Shown: in pieces, positions 1 through 5,628 of the stretch
How positions within the stretch are numbered: position 1 is the first letter of the stretch
Layout of the letters: every line of letters begins with the position of its first letter
Assembly: GCA_045645245.1 (NCBI GenBank)
Contig: JAZRIK010000065.1
Coordinates: 1-6,823 of the forward strand
From: Scatosoma sp045645245
Lineage (GTDB): Bacteria; Bacillota; Clostridia; Christensenellales; Borkfalkiaceae
Reading direction: 5' to 3'
Length of the DNA stretch: 6,823 bases
Translations under genes and position numbers: made by a program
Notes under the pieces: model-generated
What the model saw: the letters and a program-made list of their open reading frames with translations, nothing else
Database searches by the model: none
Told to the model about the DNA's origin: nothing

Positions 1-1112
1 AAAACGATTTCGAGTTTAGCTGTTTTCGCTCGGATAAATACGTACGCGGCACCCATGTACCCGTTGAAACGTGTTTTACTGGCGATATAACGCTGGATGC
101 GCGCCGCCGCGACTTTACGGCAAACGCAGTCTATTACGATATCCACGCGGATAAATTTATCGATCCGTTAGACGGAATTACAGCAATCAACGAAAAACGC
201 TTAACCACCGTCGCGCCCGCGAAAAAAGTCTTTTCCGAAGACGGCTTACGGCTTATGCGGCTCGCCCGCTTTGCCGCCACGCTGGGCTTTACCCCCGATA
301 GCGATTGTTTGCTCGGCGCAACGCACAACGCCGCGCTCATCAAAGACATCTCGCCCGAACGCATTTTTGCAGAGCTGAATGCCATTTTAACGGCAGACGA
401 AAAATACGGGATCAAAGACGGACACTATCAAGGACTGCGACTGCTCGAAAAAACCCGCGTACTCGATTATATTCTCCCCGAGCTAACGCTCGGCCGCGGA
501 ATTGCAGGCCGTCCCGACTTCCATAACTACGACGTATTAGACCATTCTTTACGCGCGGTTTATTATGCGCCCAAGCACCTGCGCCTTGCCGCGCTTTTGC
601 ACGATATCGGCAAGCCGTTTTGCTATCACCGCGACGGGAATACGCACGCACACGCCGTCGAAGGCGAGCCGATTGCACGCGAAATTTTACGCCGTTTGAA
701 AGCGCCCAGCCGCACGATTGACCGCGTTTGCGATTTGGTCGCTTGGCATATGTACGATTTTAACTGTCAAACGAGCGAAAACAAACTGCGCCGTTTCTTT
801 GTCGAACATTTTGATATTTTAGACGATTTATTGCTCGTAAAGCAAGCCGACTTTTCCGCTTGCAAGGATAATCTTTCCGTCGCCCCCACCCGCAAAAAAT
901 GGTTGGAGCTTTTATCCAAAATGCGCCAAGAACACGCACCCCTTTGCTTAAAAGATTTACGTCTAAACGGTAAAGATTTACTTGCTGTCGGCGTTCCGCC
1001 CGCGCGCATTTCGCATCTGCTTGGAAAGGCGTTGTTGCACGCGGCAATCCACCCCGCCGACAACCAAAAAAACAAGCTGTTAACCATTATTTTACGCGAA
1101 GAAAATATATAA
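1..1112 (+). CDS. cca: CCA-adding tRNA nucleotidyltransferase with HD domain (5' end cut off)
   Basis: This enzyme adds or repairs the 3'-terminal CCA of tRNAs from CTP and ATP in the cytoplasm. The gene runs in from the left edge. The first full codon is at position 3, and 369 residues are visible before the TAA at 1110-1112. HD-type family members are usually about 440-450 aa, so roughly 70-80 N-terminal residues are missing, including the metal-binding catalytic aspartates of the nucleotidyltransferase head. Visible parts, numbered from the first full codon: the RRRDFTANA motif at residues 34-42, the EDGLRLMRLARFAATLGF neck motif at about 79-96, and an HD domain with HNYDVLDH near 174-181, LLHDIGKP at 198-205 and a further histidine cluster HAHAVEG at about 215-221. 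The HD residues argue for the Gram-positive/bacterial type carrying a phosphohydrolase-like domain. A plain poly(A) polymerase is the alternative, but the motifs fit cca better. The gene is followed by its own terminator and converges on glpK. Confidence 0.93.
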   Translation, partial: NDFEFSCFRSDKYVRGTHVPVETCFTGDITLDARRRDFTANAVYYDIHADKFIDPLDGITAINEKRLTTVAPAKKVFSEDGLRLMRLARFAATLGFTPDSDCLLGATHNAALIKDISPERIFAELNAILTADEKYGIKDGHYQGLRLLEKTRVLDYILPELTLGRGIAGRPDFHNYDVLDHSLRAVYYAPKHLRLAALLHDIGKPFCYHRDGNTHAHAVEGEPIAREILRRLKAPSRTIDRVCDLVAWHMYDFNCQTSENKLRRFFVEHFDILDDLLLVKQADFSACKDNLSVAPTRKKWLELLSKMRQEHAPLCLKDLRLNGKDLLAVGVPPARISHLLGKALLHAAIHPADNQKNKLLTIILREENI

Positions 1113-1148
1113 ACGGCTATACCAGGTATTTAGTCAACATACTTTTGC

Positions 1149-1181
1149 TCCCTTTAACCCTGTGTTAAGGGGAATTTTTTT
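1149..1181 (+). terminator. Intrinsic terminator of cca
   Basis: Two 10-nt arms (1149-1158 and 1164-1173) pair with one T-G wobble around a 5-nt loop, and seven T follow at 1175-1181. It starts 36 bp after the cca stop. The T-run overlaps the last codon of the convergent glpK gene (TAA complement at 1180-1182). On the opposite strand the stem is not followed by a T-run, so it should act only on the plus strand. Confidence 0.88.
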
Positions 1182-2667
1182 ACGGCAATTCCCAGCCCAA
1201 GCTTCTCTCCACCGCGCGGTGCCATTTTTTAAGTTTTTCTTCCCGCTCGGCAAGCGGCATTTGCGGCTGGTACCGCGTAGAAATTTTTTGCAACGCTTTT
1301 ATTTCTTCAATGCCTTTCCAAACGCCGACCGTCAGCCCTGCAAGCGTCGCCACGCCCAAAGCCGTCGTTTCGTGCGTGGCGGGCTTTACCGTTTCCACGC
1401 CCAATATATCCGCTTGAAACTGCATCAAAAACGCATCGCGCGACGCCCCGCCATCTACTTTCAGCGTTTTCAGCTTCGCGCCCGTATCCCTTTCCATCGC
1501 CGCAACCAAATCCGCCGATTGATACGCAATCGATTCCTGCGCGGCGCGAATAATATGCTCGCGTTTCGTACCGCGCGTTATGCCAAAAATCGAACCGCGC
1601 GCATACATATCCCAGTAGGGCGCGCCGATGCCCGTAAACGCAGGCACGATATACACCCCACCCGTATCAGGCACCTTTTGCGCGTAATATTCCGCGTCCC
1701 TGCTCTCGGTAAAAAACCGCAATTCATCTCGAAGCCATTGAATCACCGCCCCGCCGATAAACACACTTCCTTCCAACGCATACTGCGGCTGCTCGCCCAC
1801 GCGCGTCGCTGCAACGGTGGTCAAGAGTCCGTTTTCGCTCCTTGGCAGCGTTTCCCCTGCGTTCATCAGTAAGAAACAGCCCGTTCCGTAGGTATTTTTC
1901 GCTTCACCTTTTTCAAAACAGCCCTGTCCGTACAACGCGGCTTGTTGATCGCCGGCAACACCCGCAATGGGAACCCTTTCGCCGCTAATATTCGCATACC
2001 CAAATATTTCGCCCGACGCTAAAACCTTGGGCAGCATACTCTTGGGTACGTTGAAAAGTGCCAAAAGCTCGTCGTCCCAGTCCATCGTTTGAATATTAAA
2101 AAGCATCGTCCGCGACGCGTTCGTACGGTCGGTAGCGTGTACTTTGCCACCCGTTAATTTCCAAATCAGCCAAGTATCCACCGTCCCGAACAAGAGCTCG
2201 CCCCTTTCCGCCTTTTCGCGCGCACCTTCGACGTTTTCCAAAATCCACGCAATCTTACTCGCGGAAAAATACGCGTCGGGAATCAGCCCCGTCTTTGCGC
2301 GTATCCATTCCCCCTTGCCGTCAACGACCAGCGCGCTAATTTGCTCGGCAGTCCGCCGACATTGCCAAACGATGGCGTTATAAACGGGCTTTCCCGTGTT
2401 TTTATCCCAAACAATGGTCGTTTCGCGTTGGTTGGTAATCCCGATTGCGGCAATCTCCGCCGCATCTACGCCGCTTTTTGCCACCACTTCCATCATCACG
2501 CCGTACTGACTCGACCAAATATCCATCGGGTCGTGCTCTACCCAACCTTCTTTGGGATAAATTTGCGGAAACTCGCGCGAGAGTATGGAAACGATCTCCC
2601 CGTTCTCGTCCACGAGCGCCACTCTCGACGAAGTCGTGCCTTGATCCAACGCTAATATGTATTTCAT
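1180..2667 (-). CDS. glpK: Glycerol kinase
   Basis: The enzyme phosphorylates glycerol with ATP to sn-glycerol 3-phosphate in the cytoplasm, which traps glycerol for glycolysis or lipid synthesis. It is 495 aa, the usual length for the FGGY kinase family. Visible motifs: the phosphate-binding LALDQGTTSSR at residues 5-15, GWVEHDP at 41-47, GITNQRET at 76-83, the glycerol-contacting DAYFSASK at 131-138, GDQQAAL at 239-245 with the likely catalytic base D240, NTYGTGCF at 258-265 and the adenine-side DGGA at 405-408. A ribosome binding site GGAAGGGG (2672-2679) supports the ATG at 2667. It lies 50 bp downstream of galK with no promoter or terminator recognised between, so it is probably the second gene of a galK-glpK transcript. 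Between GEIFG (219-223) and VPIAG (232-236) the loop is short and has no histidine, unlike PTS-regulated Gram-positive enzymes. No terminator is visible after it on this strand. Confidence 0.97.
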   Translation of the reverse strand: MKYILALDQGTTSSRVALVDENGEIVSILSREFPQIYPKEGWVEHDPMDIWSSQYGVMMEVVAKSGVDAAEIAAIGITNQRETTIVWDKNTGKPVYNAIVWQCRRTAEQISALVVDGKGEWIRAKTGLIPDAYFSASKIAWILENVEGAREKAERGELLFGTVDTWLIWKLTGGKVHATDRTNASRTMLFNIQTMDWDDELLALFNVPKSMLPKVLASGEIFGYANISGERVPIAGVAGDQQAALYGQGCFEKGEAKNTYGTGCFLLMNAGETLPRSENGLLTTVAATRVGEQPQYALEGSVFIGGAVIQWLRDELRFFTESRDAEYYAQKVPDTGGVYIVPAFTGIGAPYWDMYARGSIFGITRGTKREHIIRAAQESIAYQSADLVAAMERDTGAKLKTLKVDGGASRDAFLMQFQADILGVETVKPATHETTALGVATLAGLTVGVWKGIEEIKALQKISTRYQPQMPLAEREEKLKKWHRAVERSLGWELP

Positions 2668-2717
2668 CTTTCCCCTTCCCTGTTTACGATGGGTCTATGT
2701 AAGCCATTCGTAATATT

Positions 2718-3875
2718 TTACAGCTTTTCTACGGTAATTCCGTCTTCAATCGACGTTTCGTAAAAGCTTGCCTTGTAGCCGATTTCGCGCTCGTATGCTT
2801 CGCCCACTTGACGAATAAACGCGTCCGCTTTCACCTTTTCCACGATAGAAATGGTACAACCGCCAAACCCGCCGCCAATCATTCGCGAGCCCAAGCACCC
2901 GTCCTGCGCTCTTGCCAACGCGGACAGAGTATCCAATTCCTTCCCCGTCACTTCGTACAAATCTCGAAGTGAATAATGGCTTTCATTGAGTAGCCGCCCA
3001 AGCTTATGCAAATCCCCCGCTTTCAAAGCGGCAACCGCGTCTTTTACGCGCGCGCATTCGTAAACCACGTGCTGCGCTCTCTTGCGCACTACGCTATCCA
3101 AAAGATGTGCCGCTTCGTCAAAGTCCGCAATGGTAAGCTGTGCTAAACATTCGACCTTTTTCACCCTTTGCACCGTTTTGAGTGCGCTTTCCACTTCCGC
3201 GCGCCGTTCGTTATACTTGCTTTCCACGAGCGAATGCGGTTTATTGCAGTTTGCAACCACCAAGCAGTATTCTTTCAAATCCAGCGGCACGTATTCGTAG
3301 GCAAGCGTGGAGCAATCAAGTAAAACCGCGTGGTCTTTTTTCCCCATCGCCGACGCGAACTGGTCCATAATCCCGCAATTCACGCCCGCATACTTGTTTT
3401 CCGCCTTTTGCGCAAGCAAAGCCACTTCCACCTTGTCATACGCTACGCCCGCGTATTCGTAAAGCGCCACCGCCGTCGCCACTTCAATCGCCGCCGACGA
3501 AGAAAGTCCGCTTCCGAACGGCACTGTGCAATCGTAATACAAATCGCACCCAACAAGCTTTACCCCCTTTTCCTGCATAAAATACGCCACGCCCGCTTGA
3601 TAGTTGCCTATCTTCAAATCGCGATAATCGTTCAAGCAATCGAGTTTGAGTTCCACAATCCCGTCAATCCCACGAAACGCCAAACGAATCACGTCCGCAT
3701 TCGTCTTTTTTCCGTAAATATTACACCGCAAATTGAGTGCGGCAGGAAACACCTGCCCCCCGCAATAATCCACGTGCTCGCCGATAACGTTGATCCGTCC
3801 CGCGGCGGTAAACAAATCTTCCGCTTGCGTTAAAAAGACCTTTTCAAACGCTTTTTTTCCTTCTTCTTTTTTCAT
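2718..3875 (-). CDS. galK: Galactokinase
   Basis: This GHMP-family kinase phosphorylates alpha-D-galactose with ATP to galactose 1-phosphate, the first committed step of the Leloir pathway in the cytoplasm. It is 385 aa, typical for bacterial GalK. The galactokinase signature GRINVIGEHVDYCGG lies at residues 26-40 and holds the catalytic Arg27 and the sugar-contacting Glu33, His34 and Asp36. The ATP-binding PFGSGLSSSAA is at 119-129, the catalytic-base segment NCGIMDQFAS at 166-175 (Asp171), the conserved SHYSLRDLYEVT at 299-310, and the glycine-rich GGGFGGC at 334-340. The ATG at 3875 has an AAAGGA ribosome binding site 8 nt upstream. The gene has an exact-consensus promoter with a palindrome over the start of the transcript, and glpK follows 50 bp downstream. 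No galT, galE or mutarotase gene lies in the window, so the rest of the Leloir pathway must be elsewhere. All key residues are present. Confidence 0.97.
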   Translation of the reverse strand: MKKEEGKKAFEKVFLTQAEDLFTAAGRINVIGEHVDYCGGQVFPAALNLRCNIYGKKTNADVIRLAFRGIDGIVELKLDCLNDYRDLKIGNYQAGVAYFMQEKGVKLVGCDLYYDCTVPFGSGLSSSAAIEVATAVALYEYAGVAYDKVEVALLAQKAENKYAGVNCGIMDQFASAMGKKDHAVLLDCSTLAYEYVPLDLKEYCLVVANCNKPHSLVESKYNERRAEVESALKTVQRVKKVECLAQLTIADFDEAAHLLDSVVRKRAQHVVYECARVKDAVAALKAGDLHKLGRLLNESHYSLRDLYEVTGKELDTLSALARAQDGCLGSRMIGGGFGGCTISIVEKVKADAFIRQVGEAYEREIGYKASFYETSIEDGITVEKL

Positions 3876-3898
3876 ATTCTCATTCCTTTCACTTCTCT

Positions 3899-3917
3899 TG
3901 AGTACCTTTGGTACTCA
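3899..3917. promoter_or_regulatory. 19-bp perfect palindrome, probable galK operator
   Basis: TGAGTACCTTTGGTACTCA has two perfect 8-nt arms around a 3-nt centre. It lies about 5 to 24 nt downstream of the predicted galK transcription start and ahead of the ribosome binding site. That is the usual position of a repressor operator that blocks a strong promoter. The odd length and the central TTT do not match the even, CG-centred operators typical of LacI/GalR proteins, so the regulator family is not assigned. A hairpin in the mRNA leader is the alternative; the T-run needed for a terminator is absent. Confidence 0.65.
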
Positions 3918-3928
3918 CTTTGCCTTTC

Positions 3929-3957
3929 ATTATACAACACAACGCATCTTTTGTCAA
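3929..3957 (-). promoter_or_regulatory. Consensus sigma-A promoter of galK-glpK
   Basis: Read on the minus strand, TTGACA (3952-3957) is followed by exactly 17 nt and then TATAAT (3929-3934). Both hexamers match the consensus perfectly. The start of transcription is expected near 3922, giving a leader of about 46 nt before the galK ATG. Such a strong promoter usually needs a repressor, which fits the palindrome just downstream. Confidence 0.87.
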
Positions 3958-3962
3958 TACTT

Positions 3963-4013
3963 CCGCTTAAATTTCCCAGCGGCTATACCATTCTTTTTTT
4001 TGAATGCTTTTAG
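3963..4013. repeat. Small inverted repeats upstream of the galK promoter
   Basis: CCGCT (3963-3967) and AGCGG (3978-3982) form a 5-bp inverted repeat with a 10-nt spacer, starting 6 bp upstream of the galK -35 box. Just beyond it CATTC and GAATG flank eight T, with GCTA and TAGC further out and partly paired. This could be an activator site or simply AT-rich intergenic sequence. No protein-coding frame was recognised between the galK promoter and the csp terminator. Confidence 0.3.
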
Positions 4014-4025
4014 CTATTTTTTTAG

Positions 4026-4048
4026 TTCATCGCATACCTGCCCCTATC
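4026..4048 (+). repeat. Intergenic dispersed repeat, copy 1
   Basis: This copy carries the 18-nt core ttcatcgcatacctgccc (4026-4043) followed by ctatc. All 23 nt match the reverse complement of copy 2 at 5561-5583 exactly, and the core matches copy 3 at 6737-6754. It lies in the 135-bp gap between the galK promoter and the csp terminator. Read on the minus strand it has the same orientation after csp that copy 2 has after uppP. Confidence 0.88.
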
Positions 4049-4092
4049 CAATGCAGCTTTTTCGTCCGTTTTATATACCTAAAAACCACAAG

Positions 4093-4127
4093 AAAAAACC
4101 GCCTCGCGATTAAACGCGATGCGGTTT
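4093..4127 (-). terminator. Intrinsic terminator of the cold-shock gene
   Basis: On the minus strand two 13-nt arms (4115-4127 and 4096-4108) pair with a single mismatch around a 6-nt loop. A run of six T spans the stem end and tail (complement of the six A at 4093-4098). It begins 19 bp after the csp stop codon. Confidence 0.88.
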
Positions 4128-4146
4128 ATTCTTGTAGAGCTTTTCC

Positions 4147-4359
4147 TTAAAGCGCTTGCACGTTAATTGCACGCAGCTTTTCGGGATTTTTGGGATCCAC
4201 TTCCGTCTCAAACGTCACCTTTTGACCTTCTTTGAGGCGTCTGTACCCTTCAGCGATAATAGCGGAGAAATGTACGAAAACGTCGTCGCCGCCCTCATCA
4301 TTGGCGATGAAACCATACCCCTTTTCCGCATTGAACCACTTAACCGTCCCCTGCATCAT
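4147..4359 (-). CDS. Cold-shock protein, CspA family
   Basis: A small single-stranded nucleic-acid-binding protein that melts RNA structure and acts as an RNA chaperone or antiterminator in the cytoplasm. It consists of one cold-shock domain of 70 aa starting MMQGTVKWFN, the normal family size of 65-70 aa. The RNA-binding motifs are clear: KGYGFI (RNP1, residues 13-18) and VFVHF (RNP2, residues 27-31), plus the conserved GTVKWFN at 4-10. The frame stays open upstream to 4512, but that extension has no family similarity. An AAGGAGG site (4366-4372) lies 6 nt before the first of two adjacent ATGs (4357-4359), with the second at 4354-4356; either could be used. The gene has its own promoter, a leader of about 100 nt and a terminator, so it is a single-gene unit. 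Which Csp paralogue it is cannot be decided here. Confidence 0.95.
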   Translation of the reverse strand: MMQGTVKWFNAEKGYGFIANDEGGDDVFVHFSAIIAEGYRRLKEGQKVTFETEVDPKNPEKLRAINVQAL

Positions 4360-4461
4360 CTGTTTCCTCCTTAAAGTTTTGCCACCGACAAAACCATTGC
4401 TCGCAACCGGGCCAAACCAACACAACCGAGCGCGACGAACCCGCGCAGTTTTTATCTGTTC
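4360..4461 (-). promoter_or_regulatory. Cold-shock gene mRNA leader (5' UTR)
   Basis: About 100 nt separate the predicted transcription start (near 4461) from the csp ATG, long for a 70-aa gene but common for cspA-type genes. Two short hairpins are visible on the minus strand: GCGCG/CGCGC around a 7-nt loop, and GTTTTG/CAAAAC around a 7-nt loop ending just before the ribosome binding site. In other bacteria csp leaders refold with temperature and control translation; that it does so here is inference. Confidence 0.45.
4366..4372 (-). promoter_or_regulatory. Ribosome binding site that fixes the csp start
   Basis: The minus strand reads AAGGAGG, nearly the full anti-16S complement, 6 nt ahead of the first ATG of the tandem ATGATG. 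It rules out the upstream in-frame starts as the main ones and gives the standard 69-70 aa cold-shock protein. Confidence 0.88.
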
Positions 4462-4467
4462 ATCATT

Positions 4468-4496
4468 ATTATAACACATTTTTCTCACGCTTGCAA
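4468..4496 (-). promoter_or_regulatory. Promoter of the cold-shock gene
   Basis: On the minus strand TTGCAA (4491-4496, 4 of 6 matches) is followed by 17 nt and a perfect TATAAT (4468-4473). A TG one base upstream of the -10 makes it an extended -10 promoter. It points away from the uppP promoter. Confidence 0.75.
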
Positions 4497-4530
4497 TACT
4501 TTTTACACACAAAAAAATGAAAATTCGGCG

Positions 4531-4596
4531 TTTTTTTACGATTTTTCCCTGTTTTTAAGGCATTTTGGCTGTTTTTCGCGTTTCCTGCTTTTTTTT
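4531..4596. other. Helically phased T-tracts (probable curved DNA)
   Basis: Seven T-tracts lie at 4531-4537, 4542-4546, 4552-4556, 4563-4566, 4572-4576, 4581-4583 and 4589-4596. Their centres are 10, 10, 10.5, 9.5, 8 and 10.5 bp apart, close to one helical turn. Such phased A/T tracts bend DNA. The segment sits between the divergent csp and uppP promoters and ends 11 bp before the uppP -35 box. No coding frame or terminator hairpin was recognised in it. Confidence 0.6.
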
Positions 4597-4607
4597 CGAG
4601 CAATCCA

Positions 4608-4637
4608 TTGACTTTCCATTGCCATTTATGGTATAAT
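4608..4637 (+). promoter_or_regulatory. Promoter of uppP
   Basis: TTGACT (4608-4613, 5 of 6) is followed by 18 nt and a perfect TATAAT (4632-4637), with a TG of the extended -10 type just ahead of the -10. The predicted start near 4644 leaves a leader of roughly 54 nt before the uppP ATG. Confidence 0.8.
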
Positions 4638-4697
4638 TTCATCGTTGGCGCGTATTTTAGTATGTACCAATCCACAAAAAACAACACGGAGTAAACG

Positions 4698-5558
4698 ATG
4701 GAACTTATCGAAATTTTGAAAGTAATCTTGCTCGGAATCGTCGAAGGCATTACCGAATGGCTGCCCGTTTCCAGCACAGGGCATATGCTGCTTGTTGACG
4801 CGTGGTTTTCGCTAAAGGCAAGCGAAGAGTTTAAGGATATGTTTTTCGTCGTCATTCAGCTTGGCGCAATTTTAGCGGTAGTCGTGCTGTTTTTTAGCAA
4901 ACTTTTCCCTTGGCGCAAGCAAAAAGCCGAAACGGGAAAAGATACGATTGTCACCGATAAAAATATCTTAAATCTTTGGGGCAAGGTGCTTGTCGCGTGC
5001 ATTCCTGCGGGCGTAATCGGTATTTTGTTCGATGATTTGTTAGAGCAATATTTACAAACGCCACTCGTTATTTCCATCACGTTGATTGTTTATGGCGTTG
5101 CGTTTATTTTGGTGGAAAACAAAAATAAAACCCAGCAATTACCCATACAAACCACACAAGAAATCACTTATAAGCACGCGCTCATTATCGGCGCGTTTCA
5201 AGTGCTTTCCTTGATCCCCGGCACGTCTCGTTCGGGCGCAACCATTATCGGCGCGCTGCTCGTGGGCATCGCTCGCCCCGCCGGTGCAGAATTCACTTTC
5301 TTTTTGGCTATCCCCGTTATGGCAGGCGCAAGCGCGATTAAGCTTTTGAAATTCTTTATGGAAAGCGGCACAATGTCGGGCGCAGAAGTTGGCTATCTTC
5401 TCATCGGCGCAATCGTAGCGTTCGCCGTATCCTTGCTTGCGATTAAGTTCTTGATGAATTTTGTAAAAAATCACGATTTTAAGGTGTTCGGCTGGTATCG
5501 TATCGCACTTGGCGCAATCGTTATTGCGACACTCGTTCTTCCCCCGTTTTTCGCTTAA
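4698..5558 (+). CDS. uppP: Undecaprenyl-diphosphatase (BacA/UppP family)
   Basis: This integral membrane enzyme removes a phosphate from undecaprenyl diphosphate, so that the lipid carrier for peptidoglycan and other wall polymers can be reused. Extra copies are known to give bacitracin resistance. It is 286 aa, within the family range of about 265-290 aa. The two active-site blocks are intact: EGITEWLPVSSTGHM at residues 16-30 (acidic E17 and E21, H29) and IPGTSRSGATI at 173-183 (R178). Several hydrophobic membrane segments are visible, for example near residues 50-66, 98-111, 123-139, 161-173, 200-217, 231-250 and 267-284. The start ATG at 4698 has GGAG 6 nt upstream (4688-4691). The gene is led by its own promoter. 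Its stop is followed after 2 bp by repeat copy 2, then by the esterase gene with no terminator between. Confidence 0.97.
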   Translation: MELIEILKVILLGIVEGITEWLPVSSTGHMLLVDAWFSLKASEEFKDMFFVVIQLGAILAVVVLFFSKLFPWRKQKAETGKDTIVTDKNILNLWGKVLVACIPAGVIGILFDDLLEQYLQTPLVISITLIVYGVAFILVENKNKTQQLPIQTTQEITYKHALIIGAFQVLSLIPGTSRSGATIIGALLVGIARPAGAEFTFFLAIPVMAGASAIKLLKFFMESGTMSGAEVGYLLIGAIVAFAVSLLAIKFLMNFVKNHDFKVFGWYRIALGAIVIATLVLPPFFA

Positions 5559-5560
5559 AC

Positions 5561-5583
5561 GATAGGGGCAGGTATGCGATGAA
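5561..5583 (-). repeat. Intergenic dispersed repeat, copy 2
   Basis: The reverse complement of this segment equals copy 1 over 23 nt and shares the 18-nt core with copy 3. It begins 2 bp after the uppP stop codon, in the short gap before the esterase gene. Because no terminator separates the two genes, this copy would be transcribed within the mRNA. Confidence 0.88.
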
Positions 5584-5613
5584 ATATAAAATACGAAAGA
5601 AAAATACAACCGC

Positions 5614-5619
5614 GAGGTG
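5614..5619 (+). promoter_or_regulatory. Ribosome binding site that decides the esterase start
   Basis: GAGGTG lies 9 nt ahead of ATG 5629-5631. The competing in-frame GTG start (5617-5619) lies inside this same motif and has no good ribosome binding site of its own, so the ATG is preferred. Confidence 0.6.
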
Positions 5620-5628
5620 CTGTATATT

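Noticed and set aside
1162..1872. 236-aa plus-strand open frame inside glpK
   Set aside because: It is antisense to a fully conserved glycerol kinase, is rich in arginine and histidine as expected of a shadow frame, and starts inside the cca terminator.
3330..3833. 167-aa plus-strand open frame inside galK
   Set aside because: It lies antisense to conserved galactokinase, has arginine-rich low-complexity composition and no recognisable domain.
1114..3990. Shared 11-mer cggctatacca at 1114-1124 and 3980-3990
   Set aside because: An 11-nt match is expected several times by chance in a window this size and the flanks do not match.
3990..4022. Possible plus-strand terminator (CATTC/GAATG stem with a T-run)
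   Set aside because: The stem is only 5 bp with an imperfect extension and there is no plus-strand gene upstream to terminate.
4360..4512. N-terminal extension of the cold-shock protein to 121 aa
   Set aside because: The extension has no family similarity, covers the predicted promoter and leader, and the strong AAGGAGG site points to the internal ATG.
5139..5609. 156-aa minus-strand open frame covering the end of uppP
   Set aside because: It is antisense to the conserved second active-site block of UppP and has no ribosome binding site or family similarity that I recognise.
5617..5628. GTG start of the esterase 12 bp upstream
   Set aside because: It lies inside the GAGGTG that serves as ribosome binding site for ATG 5629, and has no good site of its own.
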